Shown here piece by piece: positions 50,594 through 62,100 of a stretch of DNA of 64,000 nucleotides (position 1 is its first letter; every line of letters starts with the position of its first letter). The notes beneath the pieces were generated by a model. That model did no database searches, was not told where the DNA came from, and worked only from the letters and a program-made list of their open reading frames with translations. This stretch comes from Boesenbergia rotunda (Eukaryota > Streptophyta > Magnoliopsida > Zingiberales > Zingiberaceae). The translations under genes were made by a program, and so were the position numbers. The stretch spans positions 1 to 64,000 of the forward strand of contig JAGFNQ010004017.1 in assembly GCA_024364735.1 (NCBI GenBank). Reading direction: 5' to 3'.

Positions 50594-52102
50594 TCAGGCC
50601 TGATCATCAGGATCATGGGGGGCATCAGACTGCATTGGATCAAATGCAGGGTCATCAGCAGGCAGAAAACTCCCTGGAGCAGTGCTGCTAGATGGTTGAA
50701 AGCCAGGAAATGTCTGCGGTGGTGGATGACCAGCCATCCATGCACGCAGCTTTGCAAACATCTCCCACTGATCGGCACGCATCCCAAAAATCTCAGACCT
50801 GATGTCCTGCTGCCTAAGCTCCCACATGTGAAATCTGTGGTCCATCGTCTGCTCGAGCTTGACGATCTGCCATCTGAGATCCGGCTCTGCCTCGTCGTCG
50901 TCCTCAGCTGCGGCGGGTGCACCATGATATCCAGCTGGAGCTGCGGCAACCTGAACATGTGGCGCCCATGGAAGCTCCCCAAGACCCCTCCCATCCTTCC
51001 ACCTAATCCCATGGACATCGACAATGATGCCAGACTTGGAAAACGCGTGTCTTCCAAGTCGGCAGTCTTGCTGAACCATCGACACAGTCCTACCTTTGGA
51101 CACATCAATACCGACTGACTGGAGCCAGTTAGTAATAATGTAACCAAAAGGCATATAAACTGTATGATGCCCGGGATCACTGTAGAAGATAATGGACTGG
51201 TAAATGCTCGACATGATGTCAAAGTCCAGGTGCCGATGCATCCCATACAGCATCGGCAGAAGGCAGTTGGTAATAATCTTGAAGAGGATATAATCAACTG
51301 GGGAGAGTATAAGAGCAACAAAAGTGGAGAACTCACTGGCAAGCTCATCAAAGCCATCTGGCCTTGGGTGTCCGAAAAAATACTCGTAAATGGAATCAGA
51401 GGTGACTCCCCAGAACGGAACTCGTAAAGGATTTGGAATACAAGGAAAGATGTGATAGTCATTTGTCGATCTACGACAGGCTAGATACTTCGCGAAAATG
51501 GGGTAAGAGAAATCTAAATGTGTCTTGACCACTCGGGTGGTATACCCCAAATTACCATCACCGTGATAAAGATTATTATAGAATTCTGATACTAAATCAA
51601 AGTTGATGTCCCGTTTAAGGAAAAGAAATTATTCAAGATCATAATATTCGATAATCTGTCTTACTGATGGACAGTGGTCATATACAAATGACCTATCCAC
51701 AGTTAGACAGGAGAGAAGTTTAAAGGTAGAATTGTGAAACTTTTGTTCGAAGTATGCACTGGGAAATCTAGAACTGGTAGAGGGTTAAGGACGGGAGGAT
51801 GGTTGGGTCGGTCTAGATGTGGAAGGGGACTTGGACTTTGAGGTCCCCTCACCAGAAGCCTTACCTTTGGAAGATTTTCTGAGATTAGGTCACGGCAAAA
51901 AAATTTGGGTCAGTGAGGAAGGTCACGGCACACTAAAGATTGGTCAGTGAAGGTCACGACACAACCAAAATGGTTAGGATTTGAAGTTGGTTTTGTGGTA
52001 AGGGCACGACACAAGTATTAAACACAGTGATTAGTTCCAAAATCACACACACATTGTCAAGTAATTAGTAAAGAATGAGAATAGGTCTTACTTGGGTGCC
52101 AT
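50594..52102 (-). pseudogene. Extra spliced gene of M, homologue of the C gene, with two stops
   Basis: Exon 1 (52092-52102) reads ATG GCA CCC AA then GTAAG. The intron is 51879-52091 (213 bp) and ends CTCAG. Exon 2 is 50594-51878. The join gives M-A-P-K then K-S-S-K-G-K, and the total of 1296 bases is exactly 432 codons. Two in-frame TAA codons (51785-51787 and 51629-51631) interrupt it; from 51550 to the end it is open for over 300 codons. Shared blocks with C: CPSV, DLVSEFYNNL, FGHPRPDGFDEL, ILFKIITNC, MPFGYIITNWLQSVGIDVSKG, QDCRLGRHAFSKSG. The acidic tract and coiled-coil tail are also kept. Confidence 0.72.
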
Positions 52103-53214
52103 GGTCGTCGGTTGGTTGAGAAGAACACCACAAAGAGCTCGCGCAAGAGAGAACTCGCAGAGAAAAGGACTCGCGCAAGAGAGAACAAAGAAAGAACTTG
52201 CCTCACAGAGAGCTCGTGCAAGAACTCACGGTGTTCGGCGTCTAGGGTTGAAGACTTTGGGAGAGTTAATAGAGTTGGTGATCGATCACCAACCAGTTAT
52301 AATGGGGGAAGATCGGACGGTTGATCGTTCAGAGGCTTTTTGGACCGATCAGGGAGTACCCTGATCGATCAGAAGTGATCTGATCGGTCAGAAGTGATCT
52401 GATCGGTCAACATGACCGATCAGAAGGCTCCTAATCGGTCACCAGACCGATCAGGAGGATCCCTGATTGGTTTGCTTGACCGATCAGGAACAGCCTGATC
52501 GGTCGGTGGACCGATTAGGTTTGATTCATCCGGATTTTGATCTTGATTGGTCTGCCAGACCGATCAGCCCTGATTGGTCAAGGTGACCGATCAGGGAGAG
52601 TCCTAATTGGTCGATGGACCGATCAGGTTCGATGCAGAAGGTTTTGACCCATAAAAACGATCTCTGAGGTGATTTCTGATCGGTCTATGGACCGATCAGA
52701 TTTCAAAGGAGTTTCTGAAACCCTGATACATTCCAGAAACTCTCGTTGCAAACACTCCTTTCAAACTCTAATACAATCAGATTTAATTCCTTTGATCCTA
52801 ACAGGGGTTCCCTTGACCAAAATGTATTTCTCCACATCATCAATCAAGAGAAGGTCTTTTCCTTACGGATTAAAACTCTTAAACCAGACTTGTATCATAT
52901 TTGAATCAGGTTTGTATCAACAACCAATGCTCCAATCAATTTTACTTGATTGGAATGCCCAAGTATGTTCTTGGAACCAAATACACATATATTATGCATT
53001 GGTTTTCCCCATACTTGGTGAAATTAATGATCTTTATCGCTTCAACCTCATTACTCAAGGGATGCATGATACATTTTGAGTAATTTGGTTGATCCTAACA
53101 TCTCACCCCATTTCTAGCAATACAAAAATATTTTGTTAAACCTTATAGTTTGTGTGAGATGTCCCTAAGTTTCCCAACAATTAGGAATGACCATGAAGGG
53201 TTTTTTTCTTGATC
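52103..53214 (-). promoter_or_regulatory. M spacer between RNase H and the extra gene
   Basis: Non-coding. The leader-like segment before exon 1 (minus strand 'CAACCCTAGACGCCGAA', repeated TCTTGCGCGAG) and the perfect palindrome GTTGGTGATCGATCACCAAC (52274-52293) match the equivalent region of C. GATCGGTC-type hairpins fill about 52300-52700. From 52700 to 53214 is plain spacer resembling C 14310-14839. Confidence 0.5.
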
Positions 53215-56200
53215 CTATTGTGCACGGCACATCCCTAACTCCCTCCTTAAGAAACTAAATTCATTTTCGGGAAGTGGTTTAGTGAAAATGTCTGCTAGAT
53301 TCGATTTGACTCCATATGTGAGAGTACAATATCTCCTCTAGTAACATGATCCCTAATGAAGTGGTGACACACTTCAATGTGTTTGTCCTTGAATGGTGGA
53401 TTGGATTTTTTGTGAGGTTTATGGTGCTTATGTTGTCACACAACATTTGCACACCCTTGTAAGATAATCCATAGTCCTCTAAAGTGTGTATCATCCAGAA
53501 CAATTGTGATACACTCTCTCCCATGGCAAAATACTCTGTCTCAGTCGTGGAGAGAGCGACACAATGTTGCTTCCGACTTCACCAACTTACTAAAGATGAT
53601 CCTAAAAATTGGCAACCCCCATTTGTGCTTTCTGATCCAACTTACACCCAGCATAGTCGGAATCGGTATAGCCTATCAAATCAAAAGACTCTGTACAGGG
53701 TTACCAAAGACCGACTCCAATTGTGCCCTTAAGGTATCTCAAAATTCTCTTAACAGCAATTAAATGAGATTCCTTGGCACAGACTTGGTATCTAGCGCAC
53801 ATACCCACAACAAAAAGAATATCGGGCGACTCGCTGTGAGGTATAGCAAACTACCTATCATACTTCTATATTGAGTCAAATCGACTGGCTTCCCACTCTC
53901 ATCATTATCTAATCACGTGTTAGTCGCTATGGGAGTGGTCACCTCCTTAGAATCACTCATGTTAAATTTCTTGAGCATCTCTTGAGTGTATTTGGATTGA
54001 TGCACATGGATTCCGTCTCGAGTTTGTTTGATCTCAAGTCCAAGGAAGAAAGTCAATTCTCCCACTAAACTCATCTCAAACTCACTCTCCATGTGCCCAA
54101 TGAACTCATTCAAATAACCCTTGTTATTAGAGTCACAAATTATGTCATCAACATATACTTGGGCTATAAATATATTGTCACCATCTCTACGTAGAAATAG
54201 TGTAGGGTCTATTTGACCTCTCACGAAGCCTTTTTCAATTAAGAATGTCGACAACCGCTCATACCAAGCACGAGGTGCTTGTTTTAGCCCATAAAGAGCA
54301 TTCTTTAGCTTAAACACGTGGTTTGGAAATTCAGAATTTTCAAACCCCGATGGGTGTTCAACATAGACCTCTTCTATAATGAAACCATTTAAGAAGGCCA
54401 ATTTTACATCCATTTGATAGAGTTTGAAACCTCTATGTGTTGCAAATGCAAGCATCAATCGAATGGATTCCAATCGTGCCACGGGAGCATAAGTCTCATC
54501 GTAATCAAGGCATTCAACTTGACTATAGCCCTTGGCTACTAAGCGTGCCTTGTTTCTTAAAATTTCTCCCTTATGGTTCAATTTATTCTTGAAGGCCCAT
54601 TTAGTTCCAATAATTGTGGTATTCTTAGGTCTAGGAACTAAATCCTAAACTTGGCTTCTCTCAAATTGACCTAACTCATCTTGCATAGCAATAATCCAAT
54701 CGGGATCATGCAATGCCTCGTCAACTACTCTAGGTTCAATTTCAAAGATCAAGGCAACCTCATTAGCCTCATTCCTAAAGAATGATCTAGTCCTAACCCC
54801 ATGGTGGATAACTCCAACAATTTGATCTTGGGGATGACTAGAGGCTAACCTAGTTTGCCTTGGTGTTGGAGGTGCTTCCTGGATGGTTTCACTAGACACA
54901 GGCTCAGACTCAGGGTCCGGCTAAGCTCCCTGTGGTCTAGGCTCACCATCATCAGATTCATCCGCAACATTCCCAACACTTGGACTTTCGCCCAAACCTA
55001 ATCTCCTAAGTTCGAATTGAACTCCCTCTATATCTTCTGAATGATCAATTACTCTTGGATCTCCTCAAATACAACATCAGAAGATTCTTCAACTAACCTA
55101 GATTTCCTGTTGTAGACTCGGTAAGCTTTGCTGACAAGGGAATACCCGACCAGTATCCCTTCATCAGCTTTTGTTGTGAACTTCCCAAGATGATCCTTGG
55201 TGTTTAGAATGAACACCTTACACCCAAACATCCGGAGATGTTTAACTGTAGGTGGTCTTCTAAACCAAAGTTCATGTGGAGTCTTCCCTAAAAACCTATG
55301 GATGAGGACTCGATTTTCCACATAGCAGATCGTGTTTACAGCTTCAGCCCATAAGTAGCTCGGTAAAGAGTACTCATTAAGCATGTTTCGTGCAGCCTCT
55401 TGTAAGACTTGGTTCTTCCTCTCTACAACACCATTTTGTTGTGGTGTTCTAGGAGTAGAGAACTCATGTCCATATCCTTTTTCTTGACAAAACTCTAAAA
55501 ACCTATGATTTTGAAATTCTCCTCCATGATCACACCTAATGGTTTTGATCGTTGTTCATTTTCAATTCTTCTACAAAAAGAAATAAAAATATCTAAGGTT
55601 TGATCCTTATATTTTAGAAAATAAGTCCAAGTATATCTAGTATAGTCATCAATAATTACAAAGTAATATCTACTACTATTCAATGAAACTATTGTACTAC
55701 AATAAAATAAATCCATATGCAATAAATCTAAAGCAGTAGAAGTACTTACAACACTTTTACCTTTGTGAGACGCTTTTGTTTGCTTACCCATTTGACATGC
55801 ATCACATAACTTTTCTTTTTCATACTTGATGCTTGGTAAGCCTCGTACAAGTCCCTTGTTGGCCAATTTTCGGATATTCATCATGTTCACGTGAGCCAAC
55901 CTCTGGTGCCAAAGCCAAGACTCTTCTTCTTTGGACATGAAACACTTAATAGAGGCATTAGTAGCACTTTTAAAGGAAACTTGATAAATATTGTCTACTC
56001 TTGCACTTACTAGTACTGTGTCATGTGTCATTATGTCTAACTAGACATTGACTTGGGTGAAATTTAATTGTGTATCTCGCATCACACAATTGACTGACAC
56101 TTAGGAGATTGAAAGTCATCCCCTTTACTAGAAGGACATTCTTGATCATAAGACATTCGGATATTTGAATGTCTCTTATTCCTACAACCTTAAGACTACC

Positions 56201-56330
56201 ATTGTTACCAAATGATACATTACCTCTACTTTTGCTTTGTAGGATAGTGAATAATGATCTATCCCCGGTCATGTATTTGGAGCACCCACTATCAACAAAC
56301 CAAGTTGATAGATGCTCCCCCTCAATCAAT
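53215..56330 (-). pseudogene. pol: POL of element M, broken
   Basis: Protease FVDSG (about 56290), GAG-pre-integrase (HQRLAHVN...CDACQMGK), integrase D in LLHMDLF, D2 region frameshifted near 55550 (GVIMEENF in place of SDHGGEF), NGVVE region near 55440, and RT with MDVKLAFLNG, LYGLKQAPRAWY and YVDD (53913-54581). RNase H is in pieces (53215-53900; MGESVSQLFWMIH, LCDN). Frameshifts and stops lie near 53900, 54640, 55049, 55490 and 56030. The stop TAG is at 53215-53217. Clearly related to the C POL along its whole length. Confidence 0.87.
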
Positions 56331-57366
56331 GCCTACACAACATGAAAAATAGATGATTTAGGTACCCAAACCTTGGGACCTAACCTTCAATGCAAGATTT
56401 TGGCACCCATGCCTTGGTCATTTTCTTTCTAATTCCTTGAACCCTAGAAGCATTTGATGATCTAAAATGAGTTCTAGACATCAATGAGATAAAGCTAGTT
56501 TCCTTAGGACGGTAACCTATACTGGCCTTGTTGTAAACCGCTCTTTGAGCATTAAGGATCATGTCCAAGGTCTTGGAGCTAGTTGAGAATTTCTCAAGAA
56601 GATTCTTGAGTTTCTCAACTTCACTCTTCAAGGCCTTGTTTTCATCCTCAAGTACCTTAACATGTAAATCATCAATATCATCATCCTTGGAGGTTCTTAA
56701 TTGTTCTACCTCTAATTTCAAGGACTTCACCTTGTCCTTAGACTTCTTAAGCAAATTAGTTAAATATATTATTGTTCTATAACATTTATCAAGTTCAGGA
56801 GAGATTACCTCTTCATCATCCGAAATGATGAAGCCGCAGTTGATGAATCACTTGACTCGACACTACTCTCTATGTTCGACTCTTCTAGTGCCATGAGAGT
56901 CATGTGACGGGTGTTATTCTCCTCCTCCTCCTCAGATGAGCTCGATGAGGACTCATCCCAAGTGGCATTCAATGCCTTCTTCTTCTTCTTTGACTTCTCC
57001 TCCTTCTTTAATTTTGGACACTTATTTTTATAATGCCCCTTTTTGCTACATTCATAACATGTGATATTAGATTTATCAATTTTATTCTCACTAATGTTAC
57101 CTTTCCCTTTGTAGCACCGGCTCTTCCTCATCATCCTTTTCACAAAGTTGGTCATCTCAGTTGATGAAGACTCGCTCCCATCCTCATCGGATTCGGATGA
57201 GGAAGATGAGACCTCCTTCACCTTCTTCTTTTCTTTCTTCTTCTTTGTCTTGTCCCCTGCAACAAGAGAAATACCCTTCTCCTTTGGGCCCTTGTTAGCA
57301 ATCTCATGTAGTTCCATTTCACAGAAAAAGTCATCTAACTTTACAATGGACAAGTCCTTGGATACC
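56331..57366 (-). pseudogene. gag: GAG of element M, C-terminal two thirds
   Basis: From N leftwards: KDLSIVKLDD-like segment, Lys/Ser linker, CCHC knuckle (CYECSKKGHYKNKC), coiled coil (56380-56754) and GYRPKE...KAWVPKS. A short deletion near 56815-56825 and another near 56380 shift frame. The C-terminus reads WVPKSSIFHVV then TAG (about 56338-56340), and the frame goes on as protease, as in B and C. Confidence 0.83.
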
Positions 57367-58781
57367 TTGTATGTAACGCCTGCTTTTTTTTTTCATAAAG
57401 CGGCGTTACGTTAACATACTTAAGGCATGTAGACATCATAAGACAGCGGAATAACTTTAACTTATACATGCCCTACTAACATCCTTAACATAATGACATA
57501 GGAACCTTGGCATATTGACTTCATACTTAAACATCATATCATGTCATATCATGTCATACTTAACATCATATTATAGAGTTCCATAAGTCATTATTCAAGC
57601 ATTCAAGCATATAAGAGACCAAAGTCAAGTTCTAGCATAAACGATAAACATAGGGTTTCCTGGGCCAAGTCACTACCACACACATGATTTCTTGCCCTCC
57701 TGTTGCTTCCATCATTGTCCCCTTGAATGATCTGCGATATAAGGAAATAAGACTATAAGCACATAGGCTTAGTAAGACTCTTTCCTACTCACAAAAACTA
57801 TTCATCATCTCATAATGAGCACATAAAACATCAACATACTTAGTGCTCTACTTAGGACATAACAACTTGAATCATTTATCATATATTGAACATGGCATGA
57901 TCATAAACATAAGTGAACATTCCTATCATGGCATGAGACATGGCATAAACGTAAACATAGTAAACATTCTAAACATGGCATGCTACATGCTATAAACATA
58001 AACATCATAAACGTTCCTAGCATGGCATGATACATAGGCATACTTCTTATCATAGCATATGAGCATCCTTTTAACATAATCATGGCATAGATCAATTCTT
58101 CTCATGCATCTTTCTTAACATAAAGAGTAAGCATCAAGTCTTGTTACCATAGCATAATGCATAACATGAATGAATGCATGAGGGGAATGCATATACATAA
58201 GGATGCTTAACCTTTTTTCTAAAACATACTTTTAAATGCTTAAACATATTCATCATATCATTGGGCCCTGGCTTGTACCACATACATACATCATAAGCGT
58301 GCATCCCTAAGTAAGTACGAGGTAGCTAGCCTCGACCTACTAGGGTAAGGACAGCATAGTCGGTAGTCCCCGAACCGAGGCGTTCTTAAGGTGCACATCC
58401 CTGTTGCACAGCTACGGTAGTGCCAGAACCGTGGACAGCATAATCGGTAGTCCAGAACCGGGGCGTTCTTAAGGTGCCCATCCCTTGGACCCATACTTCG
58501 GTCCGGTACAAGCTCATTCATAAAGTAAAATACTTTACATGCTTCATCATTCATAAGACATTCATGGCATTTTTAACATAACATAACTTGTTACGGCTTG
58601 GCCCGTCTACCGGCCCATTTACCGGTCCTCACGACCGTCGTACCGTCGACCATCGACCGTGCCGTTTAGCATATTTATGCCTTAAAGACATAAGCATCAT
58701 CTTTCATTCATAACATGGCATGCATCTTCTTTCATAAAACATGGCATGCATCATCATTCATAAAACATGACATGCATCATC

Positions 58782-59010
58782 CTTATCATGAACATAAACA
58801 TAACATACTTATCATGGCATCATTCTTATCATGAACATAAACATAACATACTTATCATGACATCATTCTTATCATGAACATAAACATAACATACCTATCA
58901 TGGCATCATTCTTATCATGAACATAAACATAACATACTTATCATGACATCATTCTTATCATGAACATAAACCTAACATACTTATCATTGCATCATTCTTA
59001 TCATGAACAT
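58782..59010. repeat. 43-bp tandem repeat, about 5.3 copies
   Basis: The phrase CTTATCATGAACATAAAC recurs at 58782, 58825, 58868, 58911, 58954 and 58997, a constant 43-base step with few substitutions. It lies within solo LTR N. Confidence 0.95.
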
Positions 59011-59023
59011 AAACCTACAAAAT

Positions 59024-59160
59024 AACATAGCATGGTTCTTAACATAACATGAGCATATAACATAGCATGATTCTTAACATAACATGAGCATATAACATAG
59101 CATGGTTCTTAACATAACATGAGCATATAACATAGCATGGTTCTCTACCTAACATAAGCA
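59024..59160. repeat. 35-bp tandem repeat, about 3.8 copies
   Basis: AACATAGCATGGTTCTTAAC-type units start at 59024, 59059, 59094 and 59129, a 35-base step. They follow the 43-bp array directly and share the 'AACATAACAT' vocabulary. Confidence 0.92.
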
Positions 59161-60452
59161 TACATAGGTAGGACTTCCATAAACATGCTACCTACCATCC
59201 AAGTACATGGCATAAACATAAGACATTCATAAATAACCCTATTAAGCATGGCATCCAATCATAAACATAAGACATAAAACATAAAACATGGTGCTTAAAC
59301 TTAGGGTTATTGGTAACATGATTTCTACCACATGCTTGAACCTATACATATATATACTTCATGGTAAGCATAAACCATCATTCTTTGAACCCTAACTCCT
59401 TCCAAACCCTAAATTCCTTTGCTTGGCCGAAACCTATAGGGCTAGATTCCATCATTCCATTAATCATGTAACATAGCATAAGGTAAGGAACCAACCATAC
59501 TTTACTTATAAGACCATGGGAGGCCATTAGGGCTCATAATTAGGGTTATCCCTAACCTTTACCCTCTTTCCATGTGCTGGCCGAAACCCTACAAGGCCAT
59601 GGGTTCATGAAAAAAATTCCATAAAATCCCCAATCAAACATTAACACCAAACATACTCTACCATGAAGCCATTGGGACCCTTGCTTGAGGGAAATCCCTA
59701 ACTTATTGCCCTAGGTCCAACTTGGCCGAAACTTGTGGGGGTCACAATGCCTTGTAAAAGTTCACAAAAGCCCCCCTCAATCTCCCTTATATCATGATAA
59801 CACACAAACCACATGCTTGAGGGTTTAAGTTCAACTCTACCCATGGATTCATGGGATGGCCGAAACCCTAAGGGATCCTAGGGTACCCCAAAAATTTTCA
59901 AAAATTATATTTAATCTCTAAACATCATGAGAACACATTAGACAACATTATGAAGATTTTTATCATCATTATAGACCAAGAACCCATGGTGGCCGAAACC
60001 TATAAGGTTAGGTTCATGGGTTTCCTTTGGTTTTCCAACATAAACATCACATACAAGACTTTCATATCATGTAAATCTTCAAGAAAAACCATTATACCAC
60101 AGGTGAGGGAGTCTTACCTTGTTTGATCTTGATTATAACCCTTAGATTTGAGAGAAGGATGGAAATCTTGTTGCCTCTTGACCACCCTTAGCCTTGTACT
60201 CTTGTGAAGACCTTAGATCTTGGAGATGAAGCCTTGGTGGAAGTTTTTCCAAGGGAGAACTCCTCCTTGGGGTTTCAGCTAGAATGAGGAGGGAGGAGGG
60301 GAGCAAATGCAATTGATGGAAGGAAGAAAGAAACTCCCAAACCCCCCTCTTTATCACCCATTAAGGAGGTAAATGAAGAGTCTCTCCATGACCCTTCATC
60401 TTCTTCTAAGCCTTAACCAATATTCACTTCATTTCCTCATAACATTCCCTTA

Positions 60453-60512
60453 CTAGGTGAGTTGGTTAGAGTATACATGGTTGTACAAGAGGTCCAAGGT
60501 TCAATCCTTGGT
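60453..60512 (+). other. tRNA-like segment in solo LTR N
   Basis: A box-A-like GTGAGTTGGTTAGAGT (60457-60472) and a T-arm-like CCAAGGTTCAATCCTTGG (60494-60511, 6-bp stem) are followed by a T-rich tract (ATTATTTTCCATTTTATTT). It resembles a tRNA-derived SINE head. The box-B-like word is one base short of the consensus and no acceptor stem is seen. Confidence 0.4.
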
Positions 60513-60836
60513 CTATGCACATTATTTTCCATTTTATTTTTATTTTATTTTTCTTAATATTCGAAAATCCCCTAAAAATCCCCCATAATTATGTTATTAT
60601 TTCCCATTAAAATCCCTTTATATTTCTATAAATTTTACCTAAAATTCACCAATAATCATGGTACTAGAAAGCCCATATAAGGCCCATTAGTGCCCATTTC
60701 CTCAATTTAATTGGAAAAGGTATGGATTTCTAGGCTAAAATTCGTGTCAATACTTCTCGGTCCCTCGGAAAATTATTTAGACATGCTCAATATTTTAAGA
60801 AAATATTAAGAGAATTTTCTGGGTCGTTACATTGTA

Positions 60837-61096
60837 GGCATCCACCATGGATGACAACAAGGCAATCCTAGAAAAAGATTTGAGTACGTACCTTACAAGG
60901 TCGTGATTCTCGACCTTCTCATCGATGGAGTGCAACCCATTAAGTATCTCCTTGAATCGACCATGAAGCTCACTTACCATTTCAGAATCTTTCATGGTAA
61001 GGTTCTGGAGTTGATTGAGGAAGAGATCCCTCTTTGCTATCCGGGAATCTCGAGTGCCCTCATGAAGCTTAATGAGCTTGTTCCATAGATCTTTAG
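60837..61096 (-). pseudogene. gag: GAG of element M, capsid segment between N and O
   Basis: It reads KDLWNKLIKLHEGTRDSRIAKRDLFLNQLQNLTMK ... DLVRYVLKSFSR (given here as two separate stretches), closely matching residues 99-175 of the C GAG. No stop within. Cut by O at 61096 (KD of KDLW) and by N at 60832. The N-terminal third lies beyond O, outside the window. Confidence 0.88.
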
Positions 61097-62100
61097 TGTT
61101 GATGCAGTCTGACCCTGATTGTTGTTTTGGTGTTGACATCGATTTTAGTTTAGGTTGATGATTATGATTATGGTTAAGTCCTAATCGGGGATTAGGCACG
61201 GAGTGATTGGAAAATCCTAGCTTGGAGGGCTAGGTGGTGAAAAGTCCTAACCTAGAGGGTTAGGTATGACAAATCCTAGCTTGGAGGGCTAGGTGTTGGA
61301 AAGTCCTAATTCGGAAGGGTTGGGTGAAAAGTCCTAGCTTGGAGGGCTAGGTGAAAAGTCCTAACTTGGAGGGTTAGGTGAAAAGTCCCAACTTGGAGGG
61401 TTAGGTGAAAAATCCTAGCTTGGAGGGCTAGGTGTGGAAAAGTCCTAATTCGGAAGGGTTGGGTGAAAAGTCCTAGCTTGGAGGGCTAGGTGAAAAGTCC
61501 TAACTTGGAGGGTTAGGTGAAAAGTCCCAACTTGGAGGGTTAGGTGAAAAATCCTGGCTTGGAGGGTCAGGTCCTGGCTTGGAGGGTCAAGTCCTAGCTT
61601 GGAGGGCTAGGTTGGGTGAAACCCTAGCTTAGAAGGCTAGGTTGGAGCCCCTGGATCGGTCTGGTGACCGATCAGGGAAGTTGGCACGCTGCTCCATCAT
61701 GGATCGGTCTGGTGACCGATCCAGCAATGACTGATCAGTCTGGTGACCGATCAGGGAGCGCACAGTGAGGTTGGGAACCTACTGTTCGGCTCCTGATCGG
61801 TCTGGTGACCGATCAGGTTGTGTGCAGTTCACCCACTACTTTGCTCCTTATCGGTCTGGTGACCGATTAGGGAGCCCACAGTGAGTTGAGTTCCCCTGCT
61901 GATCTGCTCCTGATCGGTCTGGTGACCGATCTGGAACACTGTTCAGACCGTTTCGGAGAACGATCAGGTGTCGCGAGTTCCTCACTATGACCGATCATGA
62001 CGGAGCCTGATCGGTCTGAGCATGATCTGATCGGTCTGAGCATGATCTGATCGGTCTGGTGACCGATCAAGAGGCTCTCTGATCGGTCCGGTGATTGATG
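61097..62100 (+). repeat. LTR O (C-family LTR, + orientation, partial)
   Basis: It starts TGTTGATGCAGTCTG and matches the C LTR start in sense orientation. It is followed by a dense word array (CCTAGCTTGGAGGGCTAGG / CCTAACTTGGAGGGTTAGG, 61210-61640) and GATCGGTC-TGGT-GACCGATC hairpins (61650-62095). It breaks off near 62097, where unrelated sequence P starts. The left target site is TTTAG (61092-61096); the partner is outside the window. Confidence 0.87.

Larger units (their letters stand above)
57372..60831 (-). mobile_element. Solo LTR N (3460 bp, probable Ty3/gypsy, Tekay/Del-like)
   Basis: Plus strand TGTAACGCC...GTCGTTACA, flanked by TTGTA (57367-57371 and 60832-60836). On the minus strand it starts TGTAACGACCC. 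It interrupts the M GAG exactly between the codons for DAYK and VSKD. No internal region remains. It includes two minisatellites (58782-59010 and 59024-59160) and a tRNA-like segment. Orientation is inferred from the TGTAACGACCC start typical of such LTRs. Frames inside are not genes. Confidence 0.87.

Noticed and set aside
57901..58554. Met/Cys-rich minus-strand frames (64 and 87 codons)
   Set aside because: They arise from 'catggcat/cataaac' word repetition within solo LTR N.
60142..60357. 71-codon minus-strand frame in N
   Set aside because: Inside the solo LTR, low complexity and no recognisable motif.
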